Assembly (NCBI GenBank): GCA_015709595.1
Contig: CP054178.1
Location: 2,981,205-3,045,204, forward strand
Direction: 5' to 3'
Length of the DNA stretch: 64,000 nt
From: Phycisphaeraceae bacterium
GTDB taxonomy: Bacteria > Planctomycetota > Phycisphaerae > Phycisphaerales > SM1A02
Shown: positions 50,994 to 60,271 of the stretch, in pieces
Numbering within the stretch: position 1 is the stretch's first letter
Layout of the letters: the number at the start of each line of letters is the position of its first letter
Program-made: the position numbers and the translations under genes
The notes under the pieces: generated by a model
Told to the model about the DNA's origin: nothing
Databases searched by the model: none
The model's input: the letters and a program-made list of their open reading frames with translations, nothing else

Positions 50994-52823
50994 ATGAGCA
51001 AGGGTCGCCTGATGGCTTGCACGGGTCTGGTGATGACGCTGGGCTGGGCGCCGGTAGTCGTTGCCGCTTCACAGCAGGCGGACCAGTCCGCCACTGACGA
51101 CGCCGTCGCCGCGCGCGACAAGGCGTTCGAGGAGATGCTCAGCGGCGTGCAGCTGGTGGGATACTTCACCATGGATGACGCGCCGGATCGAGCGCCGAGC
51201 GAGGAGCGTTACACCATCACCAAGGTCACCAGGCAGCGCGGCGACCTGTGGCGCTTCGACACGCGCGTGCAGTACGGCGAGCGGGATGTCACGCTGCCTA
51301 TCGTGGTGCCCGTCAAGTGGGCGGATGACACCCCGATGGTGTCGCTCACCAACTTCGGCATCCCGGGGCTGGGCACGTACTCGGCCCGCGTGGTTTTTTA
51401 CGACGGCAAGTACGCCGGCATGTGGAAGGGCGGGCGACGCGGCGGGCTGATGTACGGGCGCATCGAGCGGCTGTCCACGGACCCCGCCGCCGACCTCCCC
51501 AAGCCCGCTGCGGATGCGGACAAGCAGGCGTCGGGGCACTGGCCTCTCTTCCGCGGACCGGCCTCGGGCGGCGTGGCGCAGGGGCACGCCACGGCCACCC
51601 GGTGGAATGTCGAGAAGGGCGAGAACATCGCGTGGAAGACGCCGATTCCCGGGTTGGCCCACTCCAGCCCCGTGATCTGGGGCGATCACCTGTTCGTCAC
51701 CACCGCGGTCCGTCAGGGCGAAGGGCCGGATGAACTGAAGGTCGGCTTGTACGGCAGCATCGCGCCGGTGCCGGATGACTCGGTGCATGCCTTCAAGGTC
51801 TACTGCCTCAACAAGCGCACGGGCGAGATACTCTGGGAGCGCACCGCCGTCGAGGCCGTTCCGAAGATCAAGCGCCACCCCAAGGGCAGTCACGCCGCCT
51901 CGTCTCCCGCCACGGATGGTCGGCACGTCGTCGCGCTGTTCGCGTCAGAAGGACTCTACTGCTACGACGTGGAAGGCAACCTGAAGTGGAAGCGCGACCT
52001 GGGCGTGCTCGACTCGGGCTACTACCTGGTGAAGGACGCCCAGTGGGGCTTCGCCAGTTCGCCGGTGATCTTCGAGAACAAGGTCATCATCCAGTGCGAC
52101 GTGCAGGAGAACTCGTTTCTCGCCGCCCTCGATCTTGAGACAGGCGAGACGATCTGGCGCACCGAGCGCACGGATGTGCCAACCTGGGGTACGCCCGCCA
52201 TCGACACGGCTAACGGGCGACGGCAGGTCATCGTCAACGGCTACCGCCACATCGGGGGCTATCACCTGGACACCGGCGAGCCGTTGTGGAAGCTCGAGGG
52301 CGGCGGCGACATCCCCGTGCCAACGCCAGTCGTGTGGAACTCCCTGGTCTTCATCACCAACGCTCATGGGCGCATGGCGCCGATCTACGCCATCCGGCTC
52401 GACGCGGCCAAGGGTGACCTGAGCACCGAGCCCGACAGCGGCCACCTGGCGTGGTGGGTGCGCAGCCGCGGCAATTACATGCAGACCCCCCTGGTCTACG
52501 ACGGACTGCTCTACTGCTGCGGCGACTCGGGCATGCTTTCCTGCTACCGGGCCGAGACGGGCGACCTGCTCTACCGCGAGCGCGTCGGCGCCGGGCAGAC
52601 CGGATTCACCGCGTCGATCGTGGCGGCGGACGGCAAGATCTACATCACCAGCGAGGAAGGCGACATTCACGTCGTCAGGGCGGGTGAAACCTTCGAGATC
52701 ATCGCATCCAACGAGATGGGCGAAACCTGCATGGCCTCGCCCGCCATCTCCGAGGGCGTGCTGTACTTCCGCACCCGCGGGCACATGGTGGCGGTGGAGG
52801 CCGGTGAGCAAGGGCCACGCTGA
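50994..52823 (+). CDS. Exported PQQ-type beta-propeller protein
   Basis: A 609-residue protein with a signal peptide (to about residue 25) and an N-terminal domain (residues 35-165, beta-rich, ending before the PAADADK linker). A PQQ-like quinoprotein propeller then runs from about residue 180 to the end: WPLFRGPASGGVAQGHATATRWNVEKGENIAWKTPIPG, with blades such as GEILWERT, LKWKRDLGVLD, GETIWRTERTDVPTWGTPAI and GEPLWKLEGGGDIP. It resembles BamB and the many PQQ-repeat proteins of planctomycetes. A binding or scaffolding role at the envelope is likely; no dehydrogenase residues are evident. Confidence 0.82.
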   Translation: MSKGRLMACTGLVMTLGWAPVVVAASQQADQSATDDAVAARDKAFEEMLSGVQLVGYFTMDDAPDRAPSEERYTITKVTRQRGDLWRFDTRVQYGERDVTLPIVVPVKWADDTPMVSLTNFGIPGLGTYSARVVFYDGKYAGMWKGGRRGGLMYGRIERLSTDPAADLPKPAADADKQASGHWPLFRGPASGGVAQGHATATRWNVEKGENIAWKTPIPGLAHSSPVIWGDHLFVTTAVRQGEGPDELKVGLYGSIAPVPDDSVHAFKVYCLNKRTGEILWERTAVEAVPKIKRHPKGSHAASSPATDGRHVVALFASEGLYCYDVEGNLKWKRDLGVLDSGYYLVKDAQWGFASSPVIFENKVIIQCDVQENSFLAALDLETGETIWRTERTDVPTWGTPAIDTANGRRQVIVNGYRHIGGYHLDTGEPLWKLEGGGDIPVPTPVVWNSLVFITNAHGRMAPIYAIRLDAAKGDLSTEPDSGHLAWWVRSRGNYMQTPLVYDGLLYCCGDSGMLSCYRAETGDLLYRERVGAGQTGFTASIVAADGKIYITSEEGDIHVVRAGETFEIIASNEMGETCMASPAISEGVLYFRTRGHMVAVEAGEQGPR

Positions 52824-52957
52824 GCGAGTGATTCGTCGAAATCGAGCAGATTCGCCGATGTCGTTCTCGCCGGGGCCGTACAATGCGCCAGACGAGGCGC
52901 GACAGGCCTTGCGGCCACCCAGGGGGGGCAACCGGGGGCCGACCGGAGTGTGCGACG

Positions 52958-53377
52958 ATGCTCTTCAAGATTTCCCGGATTCTTGAGCAGTTCGCCCGCA
53001 TTCCCGGGTTGAGTTTTCTGTCGCGGTACTCCAATCAGGCCGTCAAGCACTACAGCATGATCCGGGACCGCAAGGACCGGATGGAGGAAATCCGGGACGA
53101 CGTGAAGGCCGCCGGCAAGTCGGTGGGAGTCGGAGGGAGCGGCGGGGGGGCGCGCGAGGCGCGTCGGGTCAATCGCACCGCGTCCGCCTCGGGTGGCGAA
53201 GGCGGCTGGGGCGCGCCGCCGGCCGGTGCGCCGCCCCGCGGGTCGGTCGGTCGCACCTCGCCATCGGCTCCACCGCCCAATGTCGGCCGTGCGCCTTCGG
53301 GCGACAAGCCGATCTCGATGATGACGGACGCCGAGCGCGCCGCGCGGCGGGCCAACCGGCGCAAGGCCGGAGAATAA
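52958..53377 (+). CDS. Small protein with conserved helix and low-complexity tail
   Basis: A 139-residue protein. The first 50 residues (MLFKISRILEQFARIPGLSF...QAVKHYSMIRDRKDRMEEI) look helical and structured. The rest is Gly/Ala/Pro/Ser/Arg-rich and probably disordered, ending KPISMMTDAERAARRANRRKAGE. I do not recognise a family. The start at 52958 is chosen for its protein-like N-terminus. It precedes the convergent coiled-coil protein gene. Confidence 0.55.
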   Translation: MLFKISRILEQFARIPGLSFLSRYSNQAVKHYSMIRDRKDRMEEIRDDVKAAGKSVGVGGSGGGAREARRVNRTASASGGEGGWGAPPAGAPPRGSVGRTSPSAPPPNVGRAPSGDKPISMMTDAERAARRANRRKAGE

Positions 53378-53404
53378 GGCGCGGTGCAGCAGGTCCGCCC
53401 GGCG

Positions 53405-54484
53405 TCACCCCGCCTTCTTGGCGTCCTTGAGCACCTGGTCGCCCAGCTTGGCCAGCGCCTGGGCCTCGGACTTGATGTCCGCGCACAGCTTGGCGATGGC
53501 GCCTTTCGAGCCGCCGAAACCCGTCAGCGCGCGTTTGGCGGCGTCGTCCGCTCCGGCCTTGATCGACTTCTTCACGCTGTCGATCGTTGATCGCGTCTCC
53601 TTCAGCTTGGCGATCAGGGCCAGCCGGTCGCGGCGCAGGTTCTTCACCGCCGCGCCCATCTTGACGCCCTGCTTGAGATCCTTCTCGGTCTTGAGGTGCT
53701 TCTCGAACTTCTGCAGTTCGCGGTCCAGCGCCTTGTCCACCAGGTCGATGAACTCGTCCGCGTGCTCCGTGTAGCCGTCGCACGCGGCGGTCGCCTCGCG
53801 CAGCGTGACCGCGGCGTCGCCCCTCTTTTCCTTGGCGACGAAGTGCTTGGAGCATGCGTCTCCCACGCTCGCCCGCGTATCGGATTCCGCGGTCAGATGC
53901 CGCCCGCCCACGTGTTCGCCGAGTTCACCGATGTCGCCGGTGACTTCCTCCCACTTCTTCGCGTCCTTGGCGGAGAGTCCGCCCTTGCCGTGGGTGAAGG
54001 CGCCGCGCACGATCTTCGCCTCTTCGATGCGGCACAGGCCGAAGGTCATGGTGTCATGCAGCTCGAGTGACGGACTTCTGGCGGCCAGGGTCTTCCACTT
54101 CTTCTCCACCTTTTCGCGCAGGTCATTGCGGAAGTCGTCCGCGATGTCCTCGATGCGGGCGTTGGTCTTCTCCACCAGCGACATCGCCTCGTCGGCGGCC
54201 TTGTCGTCGCCCCGCTTCTCGTCCTCCTGCTTCTTCCTGACCTGCTTGACGAGTTCCTCCAGTTCATCGTTGATCTTCCTGCCGAACTCGTCGAGCATCT
54301 TGTCGATCACGCCCTCGACATTCTTCTGCGTGGGCGGATCGACGGCGCCGCCCTTCACCTGCAGCTGCAGGATGAACTTGACGTTCGCCTTGCCGATGTC
54401 GATCAAACCCTTCACCGAGGGAACCTTCACCAGTTTGCGGCCGTCCACGTCCAACTCGGTCTTGCTGATGCGATCGCCTGGCAT
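53405..54484 (-). CDS. Coiled-coil protein divergent from the TssB-TssC fusion
   Basis: A 359-residue, highly charged, largely helical protein: helices with strong K/E patterning (EELVKQVRKKQEDEKRGDDKAADEAMSLVEKTNARIEDIADDF, then KALDRELQKFEKHLKTEKDL) around a middle part with HDTMTFGLCRIEEAKIV and GGRHLTAESD. No signal peptide or membrane segment. The start has a good ribosome site (GAGGAGA). The gene is transcribed divergently from the sheath-like gene at 54624, with about 140 bases between the two starts, so they may share control. The family is unknown to me; a structural or regulatory partner of the sheath protein is an inference. Confidence 0.62.
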   Translation of the reverse strand: MPGDRISKTELDVDGRKLVKVPSVKGLIDIGKANVKFILQLQVKGGAVDPPTQKNVEGVIDKMLDEFGRKINDELEELVKQVRKKQEDEKRGDDKAADEAMSLVEKTNARIEDIADDFRNDLREKVEKKWKTLAARSPSLELHDTMTFGLCRIEEAKIVRGAFTHGKGGLSAKDAKKWEEVTGDIGELGEHVGGRHLTAESDTRASVGDACSKHFVAKEKRGDAAVTLREATAACDGYTEHADEFIDLVDKALDRELQKFEKHLKTEKDLKQGVKMGAAVKNLRRDRLALIAKLKETRSTIDSVKKSIKAGADDAAKRALTGFGGSKGAIAKLCADIKSEAQALAKLGDQVLKDAKKAG

Positions 54485-54573
54485 GATGGTCTCCTCATGT
54501 TGCGAACGACCTCTTCCCGCCGCCGCCCTCGCCGGGCCGCCGCGCGTCGCCTCGCGTCGCGGGGTCGTTCCGT

Positions 54574-54579
54574 TATAAT
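54574..54579 (+). promoter_or_regulatory. Candidate -10 box before the sheath fusion gene
   Basis: A perfect TATAAT, 45 bases before the GTG start of the sheath fusion. No good -35 is visible. Confidence 0.45.
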
Positions 54580-54611
54580 CGAGACCACCACTTGATGCCA
54601 GCCGCTTTCAC

Positions 54612-54617
54612 AGGAGG
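54612..54617 (+). promoter_or_regulatory. Shine-Dalgarno of the sheath fusion gene
   Basis: AGGAGG six bases before the GTG at 54624. It fixes this non-ATG start, which would otherwise be doubtful. Confidence 0.8.
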
Positions 54618-54623
54618 TTCGCC

Positions 54624-56414
54624 GTGAAGTACTCGTTCAACTTCGGCGTCGTGAGCAGAACGGGCGGCACGAGGCCAGGCGCGGCGTCCGCAGGCGGGGG
54701 AGGCGGGGGAGCGTTCCGCATCGCCCTGCTGGGCGACTTCTCCGGGCGCGCCAACCGCGGCGAACTGGAGACCGGCGACGCCCTCGCCAAGCGCAAGCCG
54801 ATCCGGGTGGATGTGGACACCATTGACGCCGTCATCCAGCGGCTCAAGATCACCCTCTCACTCCCCCTGGGTCAGGACGCCGCCATCTCCGTGCCCATCG
54901 GCGGCATGGACGACTTCCACCCCGACCAGCTCTTCGAGAAGGTGGATGTCTTCACCGAACTCGGCGCGTTGCGCCGTCGGCTGCAATCCTCCGCCACCGC
55001 CGACAAGGCCATCAAGGAAGTCCAGTCCTGGGCGGGCAAGGGGAAGAAGGTCCGTACGCCGAGGAACGCTTCCGCCCGCGGGGCGGAGCTTCCCGCCGGG
55101 GCCACGCTGGATGACTTCGCCAACCTGCTGGGGCGTCCGACCTCCGCCGCCGGCGGGGGCGGCAAGGCGGCTCAGCAGGCCGCCGACCTGGTGAAGAAGA
55201 TCGTCGGCCCCTACATCGTGCCCGCCAGGGATCCCAGGCGGGACGCCATGCTCGCCGCCGTCGATACCGCCCTGTCGGACGCCATGCGCGCCCTGCTCCA
55301 CCACCCCGACTTCCAGGTGATGGAGTCGATCTGGCGCGGCGTTGACTTTCTCACCCGTCGCCTGGAGACCGATTCCTCGCTCCAGATCATCCTCTACGAC
55401 CTCACGGCCCAGGAGCTGGCCGCCGATCTGGCCGCCGCGGATGACCTGGCGGAGACAGGGCTCTACCGACTCCTCGTGGAGCAGCCCGCCCTGGACGCCC
55501 AGCAGGGTCCGCTCTCCCTCATCATCGGGCTGTACACCTTCGAGATGACCCCCCCGCACGCCGAGCTGCTGGGCCGGGTGGCCAAACTCGCCGCCAGCGC
55601 GGGCGCGGGCGGCGCGCCGTTCATCGCCGCCATCAGCGCCGATGTGCTGACCATGCTGAAGGATGAAGATGTCCACCCGATGATCCTCGACGCCTGGAAG
55701 CAGCTCGGCTTGCTGCCCGAAGCCAACTACCTCGGGCTGACCGTTCCCCGCTTCCTGCTGCGCCGCCCCTACGGCGAGCGGACGGACCCCATCGACCAGT
55801 TCGACTTCGAGGAGTTCACCCCCGCCGCGGGTCTCTCCGCCATGCTGTGGGGCCACGGCGGGTTCATCGCCGCCCTGCTGCTGGGCGAAACCTTCCGCAA
55901 GCAGGGAAAGAAGATGAAGCCGGGCTCGATTCTCTCCGTGGGCGACATGCCCTACCACTTCTTCACCGACGCCGATGGCGACCAGGTCGCCCTGCCCTGC
56001 ACCGAGCGCCTCATCAACCTCCGCACCGCCGAGCAACTGACCAGACGACGCTTCATGCCCCTGCTCTCCATGCAGGGCAAGCCGGAAGTCCGGCTCGGGT
56101 CACTCTGCTCGCTGGCCGGCCCGTGGGCGCCGGTGACGATCAAGCCGGACGCGACGGCCGCAGCGCCCCAGCCCGCCGCCGCCGAGGATGCGTCCGGCGG
56201 AGACAGCCCCGCCCAGGAATCAGCCCAGGACGCCGAACTGGCGGCCCTGCTGGCGGAGATCGGCGGAGATTCCGGGGGCGGGGGGGGAGAGGAAGGCGCG
56301 AGCCAGGAGCCGCCAGCCAGCCGCGAAGAGCCAACCGCCGCCGACACCCCCGCCTCCCCGGAAGAAGAAGAACCCATGGACCCGGAACTGGCGGCTCTTC
56401 TGGCGGAGTTGTAG
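54624..56414 (+). CDS. TssB-TssC fusion, contractile-sheath-like protein
   Basis: A 596-residue protein. Residues 25-150 match the small sheath subunit TssB of type VI secretion: RIALLGDFSGRANRGELE, RPIRVDVDTIDAVIQRLKI and PIGGMDDFHPDQLFEKV. Residues 185-490 match the large subunit TssC: LHHPDFQVMESIWRGVDFLTRRL, SLQIILYDLT, ILDAWKQLGLLPEANYLGLTVPRFLLRRPYGE, MLWGHGGFIAALLL and CTERLINLRTAEQLTRRRFMPLLSMQG. A 100-residue acidic tail follows with ELAALLAE repeated twice. Both halves are normally separate genes. No other type VI genes (baseplate, tube, ClpV, spike) are in the window. A contractile-sheath or sheath-derived structural role is inferred. Confidence 0.82.
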   Translation: MKYSFNFGVVSRTGGTRPGAASAGGGGGGAFRIALLGDFSGRANRGELETGDALAKRKPIRVDVDTIDAVIQRLKITLSLPLGQDAAISVPIGGMDDFHPDQLFEKVDVFTELGALRRRLQSSATADKAIKEVQSWAGKGKKVRTPRNASARGAELPAGATLDDFANLLGRPTSAAGGGGKAAQQAADLVKKIVGPYIVPARDPRRDAMLAAVDTALSDAMRALLHHPDFQVMESIWRGVDFLTRRLETDSSLQIILYDLTAQELAADLAAADDLAETGLYRLLVEQPALDAQQGPLSLIIGLYTFEMTPPHAELLGRVAKLAASAGAGGAPFIAAISADVLTMLKDEDVHPMILDAWKQLGLLPEANYLGLTVPRFLLRRPYGERTDPIDQFDFEEFTPAAGLSAMLWGHGGFIAALLLGETFRKQGKKMKPGSILSVGDMPYHFFTDADGDQVALPCTERLINLRTAEQLTRRRFMPLLSMQGKPEVRLGSLCSLAGPWAPVTIKPDATAAAPQPAAAEDASGGDSPAQESAQDAELAALLAEIGGDSGGGGGEEGASQEPPASREEPTAADTPASPEEEEPMDPELAALLAEL

Positions 56415-56461
56415 GCGGAGAGGATTCCCGACGCCGCCGAACACTGACGAACCGCATGCAT

Positions 56462-57544
56462 TCAGGCCACGGTGATCCCGGGGTCGAGGTAGACGTCCTG
56501 AATGGCGTTGAGGAGTTTCACGCCCTCGCTCATGGGCTTCTGGAAGGCCTTGCGGCCGGAGATCAGCCCCATGCCGCCGGCCCGCTTGTTGATGACGGCG
56601 GTGCGCACGGCGTCGGCCAGATCGCTCGCCCCCTTGCTTTCGCCGCCGGAGTTGATGAGTCCGCAGCGTCCCATGTAGCAGTTGATGACCTGGTAGCGGC
56701 AGAGGTCGATGGGGTGGTCGGAGCAGAGGTCGGTGTACATGCGCTCATCGAGCTTGCCGTAGGAGGAGCCGCCGGTGTTGAGGGCCTTGTACCCGCCGTT
56801 GCGCTCCGGCAGTTTCTGCTTGATGATGTCGGCCTGGATGGTGACGCCCAGGTGATTGGCCTGCCCGGTCAGGTCGGCGGCGGTGTGGTAATCCTTGCCG
56901 TCAACCTTGAAGGTGCTGTTCCGCAGGTAGCACCAGAGGATGGTGGCCATGCCCAGCGAGTGGGCGTGCTGGAAGCACTCGGCGATCTCAACGATCTGGC
57001 GGCCAGATTCCTCGCTGCCGAAGTAGATGGTGGCGCCGACGGCCACCGCGCCGAGGTTCCACGCCTCTTCCACCGTACCGAAGAGGATCTGGTCGTGCTT
57101 GTTGGGGTAGGTGAGCAGCTCGTTGTGGTTGATTTTGACGATGAAGGGGATTCGGTGGGCGTATGTTCGCGCCACGGAGCCGAGGACGCCGAAGGTGGTG
57201 GCCACGGCGTTGCAGCCGCCCTCGATGGCGAGTTTCACGATGTTCTCGCCGTCGAAGTAGATGGGGTTCTTGGCGAAGGAGGCGCCGCCGGAGTGCTCGA
57301 TGCCCTGATCGACCGGCAGAATGGAGAGGTAGCCGGTGTTGGCGAGGCGGCCGTGGGAGAAGAGCTGCTGGAGGGAGCGGAGCACCTGGGGCGAGCGGTC
57401 GGACCCCGCCCACACGCGGTCCACGAAGTCCGGCCCGGGGAGATGAAGGTGCTTGCGGTCCACCTTGGCCCGATGGGTGAGCAGGGCGTCGGCGTCGGAA
57501 CCGAGGGCTTCGAGAACCGGAGAACGGCTGGCGACCATGGTCAT
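56462..57544 (-). CDS. fba: Class I fructose-bisphosphate aldolase (DhnA type)
   Basis: Cleaves fructose 1,6-bisphosphate to two triose phosphates in glycolysis and gluconeogenesis. The 360-residue TIM-barrel protein has the DhnA-type motifs: [43 protein letters not shown] and [19 protein letters not shown]. The start at 57544 (MTMVASRS) has GAGGA eight bases upstream; a longer in-frame start at 57574 adds ten residues. It is monocistronic between the sheath gene and murC. Confidence 0.9.
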   Translation of the reverse strand: MTMVASRSPVLEALGSDADALLTHRAKVDRKHLHLPGPDFVDRVWAGSDRSPQVLRSLQQLFSHGRLANTGYLSILPVDQGIEHSGGASFAKNPIYFDGENIVKLAIEGGCNAVATTFGVLGSVARTYAHRIPFIVKINHNELLTYPNKHDQILFGTVEEAWNLGAVAVGATIYFGSEESGRQIVEIAECFQHAHSLGMATILWCYLRNSTFKVDGKDYHTAADLTGQANHLGVTIQADIIKQKLPERNGGYKALNTGGSSYGKLDERMYTDLCSDHPIDLCRYQVINCYMGRCGLINSGGESKGASDLADAVRTAVINKRAGGMGLISGRKAFQKPMSEGVKLLNAIQDVYLDPGITVA

Positions 57545-57679
57545 GGGGAATCCTCGTCGTGTGTGAGAGGACATGATAAGCGGGATGGGCGCGGTGTTCC
57601 GGCGGGAAGCACGGAGAACGCCCGGCGGGCTGCCGCGATTCTCATCCGCCAGGTCCGTATTCCTGCCGGTGGGGCCCGT

Positions 57680-59239
57680 TCAGGCCGCGTGCAGCGACAT
57701 GGAGGCGGCGAGGAATTGGCGGCCGACCTTCCACACCGGCCCGGCGCCCATGATGACCAGCAGGTCGCCGCCCTTGCAGAGGAGTTCAAGCTGCTCCACG
57801 ATGGCCTCGAAGGGGTAGAGGTGCATGGCGGTCACGCCGCGCGTGCGGAGGCGATCGACGAGATCCTGGGCGCTGACCTTCGTCTTCTCGATCTCCGAGT
57901 CGCGGACGAAATAGATGTGGGGCACGATGACGACATCGGCGTGCGAGAATGAGTTGGCGAACTCCTCCAGCAGAAATCGCGTGCGGCTGTGCTGGTGGGG
58001 CTGGAAGACGCAGATGAGGCGCGCGGGCCGGATGAAGTCGCGCAAGGCCCGAAGGGTGGATTCGATCTCGGTGGGGTGGTGGCCGTAGTCGTCGTAGACC
58101 AGCACCTGGCCGCCGCCGGGAAGGGTGCGGGTTCCCAGCCGCTGCATGCGACGATCGACGCCGGCGAACGTGGAGAGTGCTTCCGAAATACGCTCCCACG
58201 GCGCCCCACACCAGTGGGCGAGAATGGCCGCCGCCGCGGTGTTGAGCACCATGTGCTCGCCCGGCATGGGGAGCACCCACGAGCCGAGGGCCGCCTCCTG
58301 CCGCAGAATCGTGACGCGGTTGGCGGAAGGGGAGTAGGTGACCTGGTAGTCCGCCCAGGGGCTGAAGCCGAAGGTCATCACCTCGCACGCCAGCCCGGCG
58401 GTGACCTCGCGGCGGTGAGCGCCTTCGTGGGCGATGAGCAGGCGGCCGCCCTCGCGCGACGAAGGCAGAAGTTGCGCGAACTCGCCGAAGGCCTTCACGA
58501 TCTCATCAAGCGACCCATAGATGTCGAGATGATCGGCCTCGATGTTGTTGATGAGGGCCATCGTGGGCCGGTGGTGATGAAAGGAGCGGTTGAACTCGCA
58601 GGCCTCCGCCAGCAGGATGCCGGGCTTGCCGGCGAGGGAAAACGTCCCTGTCCCGTTCTCTGTTTGCGGCACCAGGGCGCCGCCCGTGCGCGAGCCGCCG
58701 CCGATCTGGGCGCAGGTGGCGCCCACGATGAAACTCGGGTCCAGCCCGGCGTGGATGAGCACGTGGGCCAGCATGGCGGTGGTGGTGCTCTTGCCGTGCG
58801 TGCCCGCGATGGAGATGCCGGTGAAGCCCGACTGCAGCCGCCCCAGGGCCTCGGCGTAGGAGAGGACCGGAATGCCGCGATCGCCCGCCGCGAGCATCTC
58901 CGGGTGGTCCGGCTTGATGGCGGCGGAGGCGATGACAAGGGTGCATTCCTCCGGCAGCCGCCCGGCCTGCTGGTCGGCGGTGACGGGAATGCCGTCGCGG
59001 CTCAGCGCGTCGGTGAGTTCGCTGGGCACGCTGTCCGACCCGGCGCAGGTCGCCCCGGCATTGCGGATCAGTCGCGCCAGCCCGGACATGCCGCACCCGC
59101 CGATGCCGATGAACCAGACATGCTGTCCGGCGAAAAAGGGGGATCGATGACCACTGGGCTGGTGATGCGCGCCGGCGGCCGCCGTGCCGCGCGTGGAGAC
59201 GCCGCGATCCGTCACGGTGAGCGTGCTCATGGGATGCAT
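57680..59239 (-). CDS. murC: UDP-N-acetylmuramate--L-alanine ligase
   Basis: MurC adds L-alanine to UDP-MurNAc with ATP, the first amino acid of the peptidoglycan stem. The 519-residue protein has the N-terminal GIGGCGMSGLARL Rossmann motif, the ATP-binding GTHGKSTTTAML, NIEADHLDIYGS with catalytic residues, the VYDDYGHHPTEIESTLRALR segment and the C-terminal PHQHSRT block. An N-terminal Ala/Gly/His-rich extension of about 35 residues precedes the first motif. It is a lone mur gene here rather than part of a division cluster. The start may also be ATG 59230. Confidence 0.95.
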   Translation of the reverse strand: MHPMSTLTVTDRGVSTRGTAAAGAHHQPSGHRSPFFAGQHVWFIGIGGCGMSGLARLIRNAGATCAGSDSVPSELTDALSRDGIPVTADQQAGRLPEECTLVIASAAIKPDHPEMLAAGDRGIPVLSYAEALGRLQSGFTGISIAGTHGKSTTTAMLAHVLIHAGLDPSFIVGATCAQIGGGSRTGGALVPQTENGTGTFSLAGKPGILLAEACEFNRSFHHHRPTMALINNIEADHLDIYGSLDEIVKAFGEFAQLLPSSREGGRLLIAHEGAHRREVTAGLACEVMTFGFSPWADYQVTYSPSANRVTILRQEAALGSWVLPMPGEHMVLNTAAAAILAHWCGAPWERISEALSTFAGVDRRMQRLGTRTLPGGGQVLVYDDYGHHPTEIESTLRALRDFIRPARLICVFQPHQHSRTRFLLEEFANSFSHADVVIVPHIYFVRDSEIEKTKVSAQDLVDRLRTRGVTAMHLYPFEAIVEQLELLCKGGDLLVIMGAGPVWKVGRQFLAASMSLHAA

Positions 59240-59293
59240 TCTATCGGCCGGTGAAGGGCGGCGGCATTGGAGATTGAGGACGCGCCGGAGTCG

Positions 59294-60187
59294 TCACGCG
59301 CCGCTCATCGCGACCTTCACCAACTCCCCCAGATACGCCCGAATCCCCTGGTGTCCGCGATCCAGCGGCACCCCCAGCGAACGGGCCGCATCCTTGGTGA
59401 ACTGATTCTTCGGTTGAGGGGGGCTGGAGAAGTCGATCTCCGCCGCGATGCCCAGGTGATCGGCGATCATCTGGGCGATGTCCGCCCACCGGGCGTAGCA
59501 GTCAGCCAAGTTGTAGACCCGGCCCGAGGCGTCCGGGTTGCCGACGGCGGAAGCGACGGCGACGGCCACATCGTCCACATGGACGAACTTGCCTCCGCCG
59601 GGGCGGGTGAAGGGGCGACGGTCCCGAATCTGCCGGATGATCGGGTAGCCGATGGACCGTTCGATCCTGGGATCGATGCCGTACACCGCGCAAGGCCGCA
59701 GAGCGGAGACGAACCGGCCCTGCTCGAAGTGGGCGGCCCACAGGTGATCCTCGATCGCCGCCTTGCACGCGCCGTAGAGCGAGGCCGGACGCAGCGGGTG
59801 ATCCTCATCCACCATTCCACTCCACCGGGGGCGCATGTCGTGATGCACCGCGATGGAACTGATGAACACAAACGGTCTCGGCGCGGAGGCGTGAAGGAAG
59901 CGAATGGAAGCAAGCAGGTTGCGCTCCAGGTGCCGATTGGCGTCGCCTGACTTGAGGGCGTCCCAGTCAAAGCTGTTGTGGACGACCGCGTCGGCCTCAC
60001 GCAGCAGAGCGGGCCAGCAGTGCGGGTCGGCGTGGTCGCCCTCGATGAAACGATCGACGAACGGAGCCACGTGATCGCGGCGGCTGGTCGATCGCACCAG
60101 CCCGGTCACTTGATGACCGCGGGCGTGCAGGGCGCGGGCGATGACGGAGCCGATGAAGCCGGAGGAACCGGTCAGGGCGATGCGCAT
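59294..60187 (-). CDS. NAD-dependent sugar epimerase/dehydratase family protein
   Basis: A 297-residue extended short-chain dehydrogenase with the nucleotide-binding motif GSSGFIGSVIARAL, the SSIAVHHD active-site serine region, YGACK (Y-x-x-x-K catalytic pair) and a GGGKFVHVDDVAVAVASAVG segment. The substrate cannot be read from sequence; members act on nucleotide sugars, or in some cases on divinyl reductase-like substrates. It lies between murC and ffh on the same strand. Confidence 0.83.
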   Translation of the reverse strand: MRIALTGSSGFIGSVIARALHARGHQVTGLVRSTSRRDHVAPFVDRFIEGDHADPHCWPALLREADAVVHNSFDWDALKSGDANRHLERNLLASIRFLHASAPRPFVFISSIAVHHDMRPRWSGMVDEDHPLRPASLYGACKAAIEDHLWAAHFEQGRFVSALRPCAVYGIDPRIERSIGYPIIRQIRDRRPFTRPGGGKFVHVDDVAVAVASAVGNPDASGRVYNLADCYARWADIAQMIADHLGIAAEIDFSSPPQPKNQFTKDAARSLGVPLDRGHQGIRAYLGELVKVAMSGA

Positions 60188-60271
60188 GGGTGTGGCGTCT
60201 CAGCGAACCATGGCGGGCAAGGCCGTCAAGTGGGGTGGGGAGTACGTGAGGTGACCGGGGTGTGAGTCATA

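Noticed and set aside
53405-56414. Complete type VI secretion cluster
   Set aside because: Only the sheath fusion is recognisable; no baseplate, tube, spike, effector or ClpV gene is in the window.
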